From NCBI GenBank assembly GCA_964638245.1, contig CAZWZG010000013.1:1-33644 (forward strand): 33,644 bases of DNA, written 5' to 3'. The stretch comes from CAZWZG01 sp964638245. Its GTDB lineage: Bacteria > Pseudomonadota > Alphaproteobacteria > Rhodobacterales > Rhodobacteraceae. Below are positions 1-7,897 of the stretch, piece by piece. The stretch's first letter is position 1; each line of letters begins with the position of its first letter. The position numbers and the translations under genes are program-made. The notes under the pieces are model-generated. The model was given only the letters and a program-made list of their open reading frames with translations, was not told the DNA's origin and made no database searches.

Positions 1-1046
1 CCAGCGGCGAGGGCCTTGGCGAAATCGCCTGAAAACTTGATACCGCCGTCGGCGATGACGGGCACGTCTTCGGCGGCCGAGGCGCTGTCCATGATGGCGG
101 TCAGTTGGGGCACGCCAACGCCTGCCACCATGCGCGTCGTGCAGATCGAGCCCGGGCCGATCCCGACCTTGACCGCGTCAGCGCCTGCATCGATCAACGC
201 CTTGGTGCCCTCCGCCGTGGCGACGTTGCCTGCGATGATCTGAACCTCGTTCGACAGGGCCTTGGCGCGACGCACAGCGTCGGCGACCCCTTCGGAATGG
301 CCATGGGCGGTGTCGATCACGATGATGTCGACACCGGCATCGACGAGTTGTTCAGAGCGTTCAAACCCGCTGTCGCCTACGGTCGTCGCAGCGGCCACGC
401 GCAGCCGCCCGAGATCGTCCTTGCAGGCCTGCGGGTTCAGAACGGCCTGTTCGGTGTCCTTGAGCGTCAAAAGCCCGGTCAGCTTGCCGGACTTGTCCGT
501 CACCAGCAGCTTTTCAATCCGGCGCGCTTTCATGAGGCTTTTGGCTTCATCAAGGTCGGCAGGCTCGGTCAGCATGGCCAAGTCATCGGAGGTCATCATG
601 ACGCTGACGGGCGTTGCGTCGTCCTCGGCAAAGCGCATGTCACGGTTGGTGACGATCCCCACGACAAAGCCGCTGTCGTCAACGACCGGAAACCCGGTGA
701 TCCGGTAGCGTTCGCCCAAGGCCATCGCGTCGGCCTTGGTTTGATCGGGGCGCAGGGTGATCGGGTTGTAAACGATGCCGGATTCAAAGCGTTTCACGCG
801 GCGCACCTGGCGGGCCTGTTCTTGGATATCAAGATTGCGGTGGATGACGCCGAGCCCCCCTGCCTGCGCCATCGCAATGGCCATCTTTGCTTCGGTCACG
901 GTGTCCATGGCCGAGGACAAAAGCGGGATGTTCATGGCGATCTGACGCGTCACGCGCGTACGCGTATCCGCTGTTGACGGCAGTACCGTGGATGCCGCTG
1001 GCACCAGTAGAACGTCATCGAATGTGAGTGCCTCGCGAATCTCCAT
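1..1046 (-). CDS. guaB: IMP dehydrogenase, N-terminal 348 residues (3' end outside window)
   Basis: Oxidises IMP to XMP with NAD+, the committed step of GMP synthesis, in the cytoplasm. The visible protein begins MEIREALTFDDVLLVPA, the usual IMPDH N-terminus. A CBS-domain pair follows at about residues 95-205, then the barrel resumes with the active-site loop GPGSICTTRM, which carries the catalytic Cys and lies near window bases 130-160. About 348 residues are present; the family usually has about 485, so the C-terminal quarter runs off the left edge. The ATG at 1046 is chosen because AAAGGAGG lies at ideal spacing upstream. It is on the same strand as the agl operon but separated from it by a strong inverted repeat, so it is probably its own transcription unit. 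Nothing in the visible part looks broken. Confidence 0.96.
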   Translation of the reverse strand, partial: MEIREALTFDDVLLVPAASTVLPSTADTRTRVTRQIAMNIPLLSSAMDTVTEAKMAIAMAQAGGLGVIHRNLDIQEQARQVRRVKRFESGIVYNPITLRPDQTKADAMALGERYRITGFPVVDDSGFVVGIVTNRDMRFAEDDATPVSVMMTSDDLAMLTEPADLDEAKSLMKARRIEKLLVTDKSGKLTGLLTLKDTEQAVLNPQACKDDLGRLRVAAATTVGDSGFERSEQLVDAGVDIIVIDTAHGHSEGVADAVRRAKALSNEVQIIAGNVATAEGTKALIDAGADAVKVGIGPGSICTTRMVAGVGVPQLTAIMDSASAAEDVPVIADGGIKFSGDFAKALAA

Positions 1047-1125
1047 GCCCGCCTCCTTTGGAGTGTTCATTTGGCGCGTCTCTATTGCATGGAAGGTGGC
1101 AAGGGGAAAGCCCTGTTGAGACCAT

Positions 1126-1243
1126 GGGGGCTCTGCCCCCATACCCCCGAGATATTTTTGGCCAGATGAAGGAAAAGCCGCTCCCTTCATCTGGCCACAA
1201 GTATCCCGGGGGAGGCGCGTCAGCGCCCGGGGGCAGAGCCCCC
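1126..1243. repeat. Large imperfect inverted repeat with perfect 13-bp inner hairpin; probable terminator / family-specific repeat
   Basis: The 15-mer GGGGGCTCTGCCCCC at 1126-1140 is repeated exactly in inverted orientation at 1229-1243. Inside it, GGCCAGATGAAGG at 1160-1172 pairs perfectly with 1184-1196 around an 11-base loop. The stretches between the outer and inner arms (ATACCCCCGAGATATTTTTG on the left; its diverged complement on the right) are also similar, so the element looks like two head-to-head copies of one repeat of about 45 bases. It fills most of the 202-base gap between the aglK stop and the guaB start, both on the minus strand. A role as terminator for aglK is likely. I recall similar GGCCAGATGAAG sequences as abundant repeats in Rhodobacteraceae, but cannot verify this here. 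Confidence 0.8.
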
Positions 1244-1248
1244 GTCCC

Positions 1249-2373
1249 TCAATGCGCCTTCGTGGCGATCTGTTTGATTTCGCGGTCGCGGTAGAGGAGC
1301 GATTGCGTGTTCATGAAGACATGCACCTTGGCGGGATCCGCCGTCAGCGTGACGGTGCTGCCACGACGGTCCTTGTGAATGCCCGCCAGCTTGCCGATGA
1401 CCGGATCGGCGTCGCCCTTGGGTTCGAAATAAAGAAGCGTGACTTCGCCCAAGGCTTCTGTGATGGCCACATCACCCTTGTAGATATGGTTGCCTTCTTC
1501 TGCCGGAACGAAATCTTCGGGCCGCACACCGATATTGACGTCCTTGCCCATGTCTTCGGCAAGGCTTGGGATGTTGGACAACGCACGACCCCCATCGGCG
1601 AGTTCGATCGTCGTTTGCTCCCCGGTCCCGGTGATCTTGCCCGGAAGAAGGTTCATGGAGGGCGAGCCGATGAACTGCGCCACGAATTCGTTCTCGGGGC
1701 GTTCGTAGAGTTCCAGAGGCGAGCCGACCTGGGCGATACCGCCCCCGGCAAGCACCACGATGCGGCTTGCCAGCGTCATGGCTTCAACCTGGTCATGCGT
1801 GACGTAGATCATGGTGGAGTCGGGCATCGACTCTTTGAGTTGTGCGATCTCGATCCGGGTTGCGACACGAAGGGCGGCGTCCAGATTCGAAAGCGGTTCG
1901 TCAAAGAGGTAGACTTTGGGGTCCCGCACGATCGATCGGCCAATGGCGACCCGCTGACGCTGTCCACCCGAAAGGGCCTTGGGCAGACGATCCAGAAGGT
2001 TGTGCAGTTGCAGGATCTTGGCCGCACGGTCCACGCGTTCGTCGATTTCCGCCTGGCTCATCTTGGCGATGCGTAGAGCAAAGCTCATGTTTTCGCGCAC
2101 GGTCATGTGCGGATAAAGAGCATAAGACTGGAACACCATGGCGATGCCGCGCTCGGAGGGCGGGACGTCGTTGACGACCATGTTGTCGATCTCAAGCTCG
2201 CCGCCCGTGATCTTTTCCAAGCCGGCGATCATGCGCAACAGCGTGGACTTGCCGCAGCCCGAGGGGCCGACAAAGACAATCAGCTCGCCTTTTTCGATGT
2301 CCAGATCGATATTCTTCAGGACGTCAACGGTGCCGTAGGACTTTGCAACGTCGGTCAGTTTCAGATTGGCCAT
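1249..2373 (-). CDS. aglK: Alpha-glucoside ABC transporter ATP-binding protein (MalK/UgpC family)
   Basis: Cytoplasmic ATPase that powers the AglEFG sugar importer. The 374-residue length is normal for the MalK/UgpC family: an ATPase domain (about 1-240) plus a C-terminal OB-fold regulatory domain. Motifs in order: Walker A GPSGCGKST near residue 37, Q-loop in VFQSYALYP, signature LSGGQRQRVAIGRS, Walker B VYLFDEPLSNLD, and the H-loop THDQ. The ATG at 2373 has a strong AGGGGAGGAGG site. It is the last gene of the aglEFGAK order, 27 bases after the glucosidase, and is followed by a strong inverted repeat. The specificity assignment to alpha-glucosides rests on operon order, because the ATPases of this family are interchangeable in sequence. 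Confidence 0.92.
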   Translation of the reverse strand: MANLKLTDVAKSYGTVDVLKNIDLDIEKGELIVFVGPSGCGKSTLLRMIAGLEKITGGELEIDNMVVNDVPPSERGIAMVFQSYALYPHMTVRENMSFALRIAKMSQAEIDERVDRAAKILQLHNLLDRLPKALSGGQRQRVAIGRSIVRDPKVYLFDEPLSNLDAALRVATRIEIAQLKESMPDSTMIYVTHDQVEAMTLASRIVVLAGGGIAQVGSPLELYERPENEFVAQFIGSPSMNLLPGKITGTGEQTTIELADGGRALSNIPSLAEDMGKDVNIGVRPEDFVPAEEGNHIYKGDVAITEALGEVTLLYFEPKGDADPVIGKLAGIHKDRRGSTVTLTADPAKVHVFMNTQSLLYRDREIKQIATKAH

Positions 2374-2400
2374 GCCGGGCCTCCTCCCCTTGATCTTGTT

Positions 2401-4068
2401 CTAGTTCGCCACGGCGAATACGGCCTGCCAAGGCGGCAGGGTTGTCGTCTCACCCTCTTCGATGATGCCAAAGGGCGCGGCGCGGTCGATGCGCCATTCG
2501 CCCTCGGGCCATTTCACCTCGCGGTCCTCCTCCGAGAGGTTGAACGCGCAGAAAACGCGTTCGCCGTCCGCTTCGCGAATGAAGCTGAGATAGTCTTGCT
2601 CGACTTCGACGGTCTTGAAGTCGCCTTTGAGCATCGCGCGATGTGCCGAGCGGAAGCCCAGCATGTTGCGATAGAAGTTCAGCGTCGAGTTTTCGTCCGC
2701 TTCCTGAAGGTCCACGGCGCGTTCGACGTGTTCGACTGCAACCGGCAGCCAAGGCTTGCCACCGGTGAAGCCGCCATTTGTCTTGTCGTGGTTCCAGGGC
2801 ATGGGTGTCCGGCACCCGTCGCGCCCCCGGAAACGCGGCCAGAAGCGTTTGCCGTAAGGATCCTGCAGGTCTTCGAAGGCCACATAGGCTTCGGTCAGGC
2901 CCAGTTCTTCGCCCTGATAAAGGCAGACCGTGCCGCGGATCGACATCAAGAGCGCGGCGTAAGCCTTTCGCGCATCTTCGGAAAGATCCCAACGGCTCGC
3001 ATGACGGGCCACGTCGTGGTTCGAATAAGCCCAGCAGGCCCAACCGCCACCACCGGCAGCCTCGCCTGCGCGCTCGAAAGTTGTCAGCACGTCGACGATG
3101 CGGCTGCCCGAGGGCAACGTGTTGGAAAGAAGCGCGAAGTCATAGCACATATGCAGACGATCATCGCCAGCCGTGTATTCGGCCTGTGTCTCGGCCCCGC
3201 GTTGGCCTTCGCCGACCTCACCAACCGATGTGATCGCGTCGAATTCATCGCAGACGGCGCGGAACTTTTTCAGGAATTCAAGATTTTCCGGTCGGGTCTT
3301 GTCATAAAGATGGTTCTGGAAGTTGTAGGGGTTCACGGCGGGCGCGGTAGAATCGTTGATTTCGTTTGCCGCCAGAGCCGGGTTGTCCCGAAGCTCTTTG
3401 TCGTGGACGTAGAAGTTCACCGTGTCCAGACGGAAGCCATCGACGCCCCGCTCCAACCAGTAGCGCACCACGCCCAGAAGCGCGTCCTGCACATCCGGAT
3501 TGTGGAAGTTCAGGTCAGGCTGTTCGCGCAGGAAGTTGTGCAGGTAGTACTGCATGCGCTGGCCGTCCCACTCCCACGCGGACCCGCCAAAGATCGAAAG
3601 CCAGTTGTTGGGCGGCGTGCCGTCAGGTTTGGGGTCGGCCCAGACGTACCAATCGGCCCGTGCGTTGTCTCGGCTGGCGCGGCTTTCCTTGAACCAGGGG
3701 TGCTGGTCCGAGGTGTGGCTGAGCACGAGGTCGATCATCACGCGGATGCCAAGCTCGTGCGCGCGATCCACCAGCGCGTCGAAGTCGCCGAGTGTGCCGA
3801 ACATCGGATCGACGTCGCGATAGTCCGAGACGTCATAGCCGAAGTCCAGCATCGGGGACGTGAAGAAGGGCGAGATCCAGATGGCATCCACACCGAGCGA
3901 GGCGATGTGATCCAGCCGGTGGATGATCCCGGCCAGATCTCCGATCCCGTCGTTATTGGAGTCCTGATAGGAGCGCGGATAGATTTGATAGATCACCGCC
4001 CCGCGCCACCAGTCCTTGTCAACGGCAAGCACCTCTTGGGGTGGAATTTGTGCTTCGACGAAACTCAT
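2401..4068 (-). CDS. aglA: Cytoplasmic alpha-glucosidase, glycoside hydrolase family 13
   Basis: Hydrolyses imported alpha-glucosides (maltose, sucrose, trehalose or similar) to glucose. The 555-residue protein has no signal peptide, so it acts after import. The GH13 regions are all visible: YQIYPRSYQDSNNDGIGDL near residue 27, the region I-type LVLSHTSDQHPW near 114, the nucleophile Asp215 in GFRLDTVNF, the acid/base Glu284 in SVGEVGEG, and the transition-state Asp352 in YSNHDVARH. This arrangement fits the oligo-1,6-glucosidase/alpha-glucosidase subgroup. The start ATG at 4068 lies 12 bases after the aglG stop, with AAGGAC upstream. Placement between the permease and ATPase genes is the aglEFGAK order known from Sinorhizobium meliloti. 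The exact substrate cannot be read from sequence. Confidence 0.94.
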   Translation of the reverse strand: MSFVEAQIPPQEVLAVDKDWWRGAVIYQIYPRSYQDSNNDGIGDLAGIIHRLDHIASLGVDAIWISPFFTSPMLDFGYDVSDYRDVDPMFGTLGDFDALVDRAHELGIRVMIDLVLSHTSDQHPWFKESRASRDNARADWYVWADPKPDGTPPNNWLSIFGGSAWEWDGQRMQYYLHNFLREQPDLNFHNPDVQDALLGVVRYWLERGVDGFRLDTVNFYVHDKELRDNPALAANEINDSTAPAVNPYNFQNHLYDKTRPENLEFLKKFRAVCDEFDAITSVGEVGEGQRGAETQAEYTAGDDRLHMCYDFALLSNTLPSGSRIVDVLTTFERAGEAAGGGGWACWAYSNHDVARHASRWDLSEDARKAYAALLMSIRGTVCLYQGEELGLTEAYVAFEDLQDPYGKRFWPRFRGRDGCRTPMPWNHDKTNGGFTGGKPWLPVAVEHVERAVDLQEADENSTLNFYRNMLGFRSAHRAMLKGDFKTVEVEQDYLSFIREADGERVFCAFNLSEEDREVKWPEGEWRIDRAAPFGIIEEGETTTLPPWQAVFAVAN

Positions 4069-4080
4069 GTCCGAGTGTCC

Positions 4081-5232
4081 TTATTTCACCGAACCGGCCA
4101 GCAAGCCGCGTACAAGATAGCGTTGAAGAAGAAAGAAGACCGTCAACGGAACTGCGATCGATATAAATGCAGCGGTCGCAAGAATCTCCCAGTTGCCTCC
4201 TCGGGTGCCGAGCATTTCGACGATCTGTTTGGTCATGACGGTTGTTTCCCCGGTGGCGTCGATCAGGAACACCAGAGCAACCAGCAGATCGTTCCACGTC
4301 CACAGGAACTGGAAGATCGCAAAGCTAGCCAAAGCTGGGAAAGACAACGGCAGAATGATCTTCACAAAGATCTGGAAATCCGTCGCCCCATCAACGCGCG
4401 CATTCTCGATGATGTCCTTGGGCAGACCCACCATGTAGTTTCGCAATAGATATATCGCGAGCGGCAGACCAAACCCCGTATGCGCCAACCAGACGCCCAG
4501 ATAGCCTTTACCTATCCCTACATTGAGGTGGAGTTTCAGAAGCGGGATCAGTGCCAGTTGTAGGGGGACCACAAGCAGTCCTACGACGGCTGCAATCAGA
4601 AGCGCTCGCCCGGGAAAATCCATCCACGCCAGAGCGTAGGCCGCAAAAGCAGCGATCAGGATCGGGATGATTGTGGCCGGGATCGTGACGGTCAGCGTGT
4701 TGAAAAACGCCTTGGCCATGCCCCCGCCTGATCCTTCCGTGAACAGTACGTTGGAATAGTTCTCTAGCGTGAATTCAGGCGGCGACTCGGCGGTGGCAAA
4801 CATCCGCTGCCCGCGACCGGAAATTTGATCGTCATTGCCGCGCCATTCGTAGTCGCCATTGGCTTGAAGTGTGAGCGTCTCGCCGTCGCCTAGGTCCGCG
4901 GTTTCGCCCGCCGCATAGGCGTCAATCGCGCGCGAAGACGTGCCCCACACTGAAATCACGGACGAGCTTTCACCGCCATAAACATTCCCACGCACCACAA
5001 ACATGTCACCATCAGCCACGCGGAAGTCATCGGGATCATCGGCCCGATAGACTTCGTTGATCTCGGCAGGGAACAACGCCGCCCACCAACCCGACGTCGA
5101 AATCTGGTCGGCAGTCCGGAAGGACGATACGAACAGACCGAGCGTCGGAAAGAGCCAGAGCGCCACCAGAAACGCGACCGAGACGTGAACAGCCCAGGTC
5201 AAGCCGGACTTGGATCCTGCGATATTATCCAT
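4081..5232 (-). CDS. aglG: Alpha-glucoside ABC transporter permease with large periplasmic insert
   Basis: Inner-membrane permease of the MalG type. It has 383 residues against about 280 for an ordinary MalG. The excess is a hydrophilic stretch of about 120 residues (roughly 35-160) between the first and second membrane helices, predicted periplasmic. Five further helices follow. The EAA loop that docks on AglK reads ENARVDGATDFQIFVKIILP near residue 280. The ATG at 5232 shares its A with the aglF TGA stop (TGATG) and has AAGGAG upstream, so translation is probably coupled. The long insert is, as I recall, typical of AglG proteins rather than a gene fusion. High confidence in permease function; moderate for substrate. 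Confidence 0.92.
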   Translation of the reverse strand: MDNIAGSKSGLTWAVHVSVAFLVALWLFPTLGLFVSSFRTADQISTSGWWAALFPAEINEVYRADDPDDFRVADGDMFVVRGNVYGGESSSVISVWGTSSRAIDAYAAGETADLGDGETLTLQANGDYEWRGNDDQISGRGQRMFATAESPPEFTLENYSNVLFTEGSGGGMAKAFFNTLTVTIPATIIPILIAAFAAYALAWMDFPGRALLIAAVVGLLVVPLQLALIPLLKLHLNVGIGKGYLGVWLAHTGFGLPLAIYLLRNYMVGLPKDIIENARVDGATDFQIFVKIILPLSFPALASFAIFQFLWTWNDLLVALVFLIDATGETTVMTKQIVEMLGTRGGNWEILATAAFISIAVPLTVFFLLQRYLVRGLLAGSVK

Positions 5233-6230
5233 CAGCGCATCTCCTTGCGGGCGTTGTAGACATTCCAAACGAGGATGGGGCTCACCAGAAGCATGATGAC
5301 AATTGCCGAGGCCGAGCCGACGCCCCAGTCACTGGCGCGGAACAGCTTGTCGTACATGTAATTGGCGAGAACCTGCGTCTCCCATTGGCCGTTTGTCATG
5401 GTGAACACGATGTCAAAGACCTTGAGCACGGTCAGCGTGATCGTCGTCCACACGACCACGATTGTGGGCATGATCTGTGGCATCTTGATCTTGAAGAAAA
5501 TCTGGAACGGGCCTGCTCCGTCAATGATCGCGGCCTCGATCGTTTCCTCGGGGATCCCGCGCAGAGCAGCCGACAGGATGACCATGGCAAAGCCGGTCTG
5601 GATCCAGATCAGCACGATCATCAAGAAAATATTGTTCCAGAACGGAATGGTCAGCCATGTCTGAGGATCACCGCCGAGCTGGACGAGGATCGCGTTGATG
5701 ACACCGATCTGGGCGACGTCATCAGGACGGGTTTCGTAGACAAGTTTCCAGATCACGCCTGCCCCAACAAACGAGATCGCCATGGGCATGAAGATAAGCG
5801 ATTTTGCGATATTGCCCCAGCCGATCCTGTCGGTCAGCTGTGCCACAAGCAGGCCGAACGCCGTCGACATGGCCGGCACGATGATCAACCAGAGCATGTT
5901 GTTGCGCATGGCTTCCCAGAACTTCGGCTCGCTGACCATCTGGGCGTAATTGTCGAACCCAACAAACGCATTGCCTGCGTCGCGATCCAGGAAAGACAGC
6001 CGAAGCGTCTCTACAACCGGATAGGCCAGATACAGGCCCAGGGCGAACAAAGCAGGAAACATAAAGATCCAAGGGCGGATCTGGTTGGCGCGATTGATGT
6101 TGCGCCCAGCATTCGGCCCTTTGGCCGGATAGAGAACTTTATCAAGGAATTGGTTGGCGAAGTAAAAGTATCCAACGCACGCACCGACACCAATCACAAT
6201 GGTCAAAAGACCCTGAATTGCAGGATGCAT
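5232..6230 (-). CDS. aglF: Alpha-glucoside ABC transporter permease (MalF type)
   Basis: Inner-membrane permease forming the heterodimeric channel with AglG. The 332 residues contain about seven hydrophobic helices, beginning with one at residues 8-30, and the EAA loop EAAIIDGAGPFQIFFKIKMP near residue 230. The ATG at 6230 is preceded by GGGGAGGGG at good spacing. It lies 75 bases after aglE, and that gap carries a strong hairpin. Its stop overlaps the start of aglG by one base. The family assignment (binding-protein-dependent sugar permease) is certain from the pattern; the alpha-glucoside specificity follows from the neighbouring aglA and aglE. Confidence 0.92.
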   Translation of the reverse strand: MHPAIQGLLTIVIGVGACVGYFYFANQFLDKVLYPAKGPNAGRNINRANQIRPWIFMFPALFALGLYLAYPVVETLRLSFLDRDAGNAFVGFDNYAQMVSEPKFWEAMRNNMLWLIIVPAMSTAFGLLVAQLTDRIGWGNIAKSLIFMPMAISFVGAGVIWKLVYETRPDDVAQIGVINAILVQLGGDPQTWLTIPFWNNIFLMIVLIWIQTGFAMVILSAALRGIPEETIEAAIIDGAGPFQIFFKIKMPQIMPTIVVVWTTITLTVLKVFDIVFTMTNGQWETQVLANYMYDKLFRASDWGVGSASAIVIMLLVSPILVWNVYNARKEMR

Positions 6231-6262
6231 CGTCCCCTCCCCGTAAATGTCAGTTAGAATGC

Positions 6263-6288
6263 GCGGCCCGGATACATGCCCGGGCCGC
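6263..6288 (-). terminator. Intercistronic hairpin between aglE and aglF
   Basis: GCGGCCCGG at 6263-6271 pairs perfectly with CCGGGCCGC at 6280-6288 around an 8-base loop. No T-run follows on the minus strand, so it is more likely an mRNA-stabilising or attenuating hairpin than a full terminator. Such structures after binding-protein genes are known to keep the binding protein in excess over the membrane subunits; that role here is inference. Confidence 0.6.
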
Positions 6289-6305
6289 TTGTCGTTTGAA
6301 CCGGC

Positions 6306-7658
6306 TTAGTTTGGCCAGCTTGCGTCGATTTCCGCAGCGACATCAGCAGCAGACTTGCCGCCGGTGTAGTCGACCATTCCCGACCAGAACGTACCCTGGC
6401 CAACCGCAGCTGGCATCAGGTCCGATCCGTCGAAGCGGAATGTCGTTGCGCCCAGCATGATCTCACCCTGCTTACGCAGCGTATCATCTTTGTAGGCGTC
6501 GAGGTTTACGGTCTTGAGCGGTGTCAAGAAGCCCGTCTGCGCCATGAGCACTTCGTGGCTGAACGGCGTCTGGAAGAATTCCATAAGCGCGCTTGCGCCA
6601 TCCGACGGATTGGTGATCGCCATCAGCGTCCCGCCACCCAGGACCGGGCTGCCGAGATCTTTGTCAGCAAAACCAGGCAGGTAGAAGAAGTCTGCGTCTT
6701 CACCTACAACAACGTCTTCCGGGAAGAAGGCCGAAGCAAACGAGGCCTGGCGGTGCATGTAGCACTGCGGAGGCGACGCAAACATACCCTTCGGGCTGTC
6801 ACGGAAGTCGGTCGTTGCAACTGCAGCCGAACCGCCGGAGACTTTGTCGTCGTCCAGTGCAAACCAGCCAAACTCTTCGATGGCAGCCAGAACGCGTGGA
6901 TCAGAGAATTTGATCTCGTTGGTGACCCAGCCGTCATAGACTTCTGGTGGCTGCGTGCGCAGCATCAGATCTTCGACCCAGTCCGTTGCCGGCCAACCGG
7001 TCGCACCGCCCGAACCCAGACCGATGCACCAAGGCGTTTCGCCGTCGGCAACGATCTGTTCGGTCAGAGCTTTAAGGTCTTCGAACGTTTCTGGCACTTC
7101 GTAGCCTGCATCCTCGAAGTTCTCTGGCGAGTACCAGACAATCGACTTCAGGTTGACGTTATAGAAGAGGCCGTACAGCTCGGTGTTGCCTTCAGCATTC
7201 GCATAGGATCCCAGATCGACCCAGGATTGGCCCGCTGCGTAGTTTTCCCGAATCCAATCGCCCATCCCGTCGGGCTGTGGATAGAGCTGCCCGCGCGACG
7301 CCATAACGGCGGCAAGGCCAGGCTGAGGGAAGACGGCGACGTTTGGAGCCGAGCCGGCTTCCGCGTCGATCAGGATTTGCTGTTCAAAACCATCAGAGCC
7401 GACATAGCTGACTTCTGCGCCAGTGGCTTCCGAGAAATAGGCCAGAACGCTGCGAAAGATGTCATCTTCCGGCGTCAGCCAAGGGCCGGAAATCGTGATC
7501 TGCTGGCCCGAAAGGTCCGGTGCGTTTGCAGCCCACGCATTGTAGCTGTCCCAGTTGAAGGCGCCTTCGCCTTCCGCGAATGGCAAGTGACCGCCCGCAT
7601 GCGCCGAACCGGCAACAAGAGCAAGCGCTGCTGTACCTGCGTACAGTGTTCTTTTCAT
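6306..7658 (-). CDS. aglE: Periplasmic alpha-glucoside-binding protein
   Basis: Captures the sugar in the periplasm and delivers it to AglFG. The 450-residue length is typical of family 1 extracellular solute-binding proteins. The N-terminus is a clear signal peptide: MKRT, a hydrophobic core rich in Ala and Leu, and a likely cleavage after GSAHA near residue 21. The mature protein contains repeated Trp and Asp motifs typical of sugar binders, such as ATGWPATDWVEDLMLR. The ATG at 7658 is chosen over upstream codons because GGGAGG precedes it and the signal peptide starts there. It is the first gene of the operon, downstream of a palindromic operator, and is divergent from the LacI-type regulator. 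Confidence 0.93.
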   Translation of the reverse strand: MKRTLYAGTAALALVAGSAHAGGHLPFAEGEGAFNWDSYNAWAANAPDLSGQQITISGPWLTPEDDIFRSVLAYFSEATGAEVSYVGSDGFEQQILIDAEAGSAPNVAVFPQPGLAAVMASRGQLYPQPDGMGDWIRENYAAGQSWVDLGSYANAEGNTELYGLFYNVNLKSIVWYSPENFEDAGYEVPETFEDLKALTEQIVADGETPWCIGLGSGGATGWPATDWVEDLMLRTQPPEVYDGWVTNEIKFSDPRVLAAIEEFGWFALDDDKVSGGSAAVATTDFRDSPKGMFASPPQCYMHRQASFASAFFPEDVVVGEDADFFYLPGFADKDLGSPVLGGGTLMAITNPSDGASALMEFFQTPFSHEVLMAQTGFLTPLKTVNLDAYKDDTLRKQGEIMLGATTFRFDGSDLMPAAVGQGTFWSGMVDYTGGKSAADVAAEIDASWPN

Positions 7659-7718
7659 GGATTTCCTCCCAAAATTCCCTGCGCGTCTGGTGCGTCGCTT
7701 GTCCGCGCCACATTTTCC

Positions 7719-7730
7719 CAAAGCGCTTTG
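7719..7730. promoter_or_regulatory. LacI-type operator in front of aglE
   Basis: CAAAGCGCTTTG is a perfect 12-bp palindrome with central CG, the classic form of a LacI/GalR-family operator. It lies 61 bases upstream of the aglE ATG and about 33-49 bases downstream of a TTGACA hexamer, so it would cover the transcription start. A related site precedes the regulator gene at 7876-7887. AglR is the obvious ligand. Confidence 0.75.
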
Positions 7731-7762
7731 AGTGCGCGGACCGTCTTACATGCGCCTGTCCG

Positions 7763-7768
7763 TGTCAA
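7763..7768 (-). promoter_or_regulatory. Candidate -35 element of the aglE promoter
   Basis: TTGACA on the minus strand is a consensus -35 hexamer. No convincing -10 lies at 16-18 bases; TAAGAC occurs at 14 bases. The predicted start would be near 7732, immediately before the 7719-7730 operator, which supports the placement. Confidence 0.4.
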
Positions 7769-7835
7769 TGATGAAATACGCTAACACCCCTTATTTTACG
7801 CGCGGAAATTTCTGCGCTGCAGCAAAGAAATGCCT

Positions 7836-7864
7836 TTGACGATACGGTTTCGCCTGCATAGGCT
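7836..7864 (+). promoter_or_regulatory. Candidate sigma-70 promoter of the LacI regulator gene
   Basis: TTGACG (7836-7841) and TAGGCT (7859-7864) are separated by exactly 17 bases. The expected start near 7871 falls just before the second operator at 7876-7887, so the regulator would repress itself. Confidence 0.55.
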
Positions 7865-7875
7865 CTGCAAGGATT

Positions 7876-7887
7876 CAAAGCGGTTTG
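7876..7887. promoter_or_regulatory. Second LacI-type operator, in front of the regulator gene
   Basis: CAAAGCGGTTTG differs at one position from the perfect palindrome CAAAGCGCTTTG at 7719-7730. It ends 10 bases before the regulator ATG and touches its GGAAG ribosome-binding site. Position immediately after the predicted transcription start fits autorepression. Confidence 0.65.
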
Positions 7888-7897
7888 GAAGAATTCG

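Noticed and set aside
105..977. Plus-strand open frame of 290 codons opposite guaB
   Set aside because: Mirror of guaB coding bias; no recognisable domain and no ribosome-binding site.
2107..4449. Plus-strand open frame of 780 codons opposite aglA and aglK
   Set aside because: It lies antisense to two genes with all catalytic motifs and shows no family likeness; long antisense frames are expected at this G+C and codon bias.
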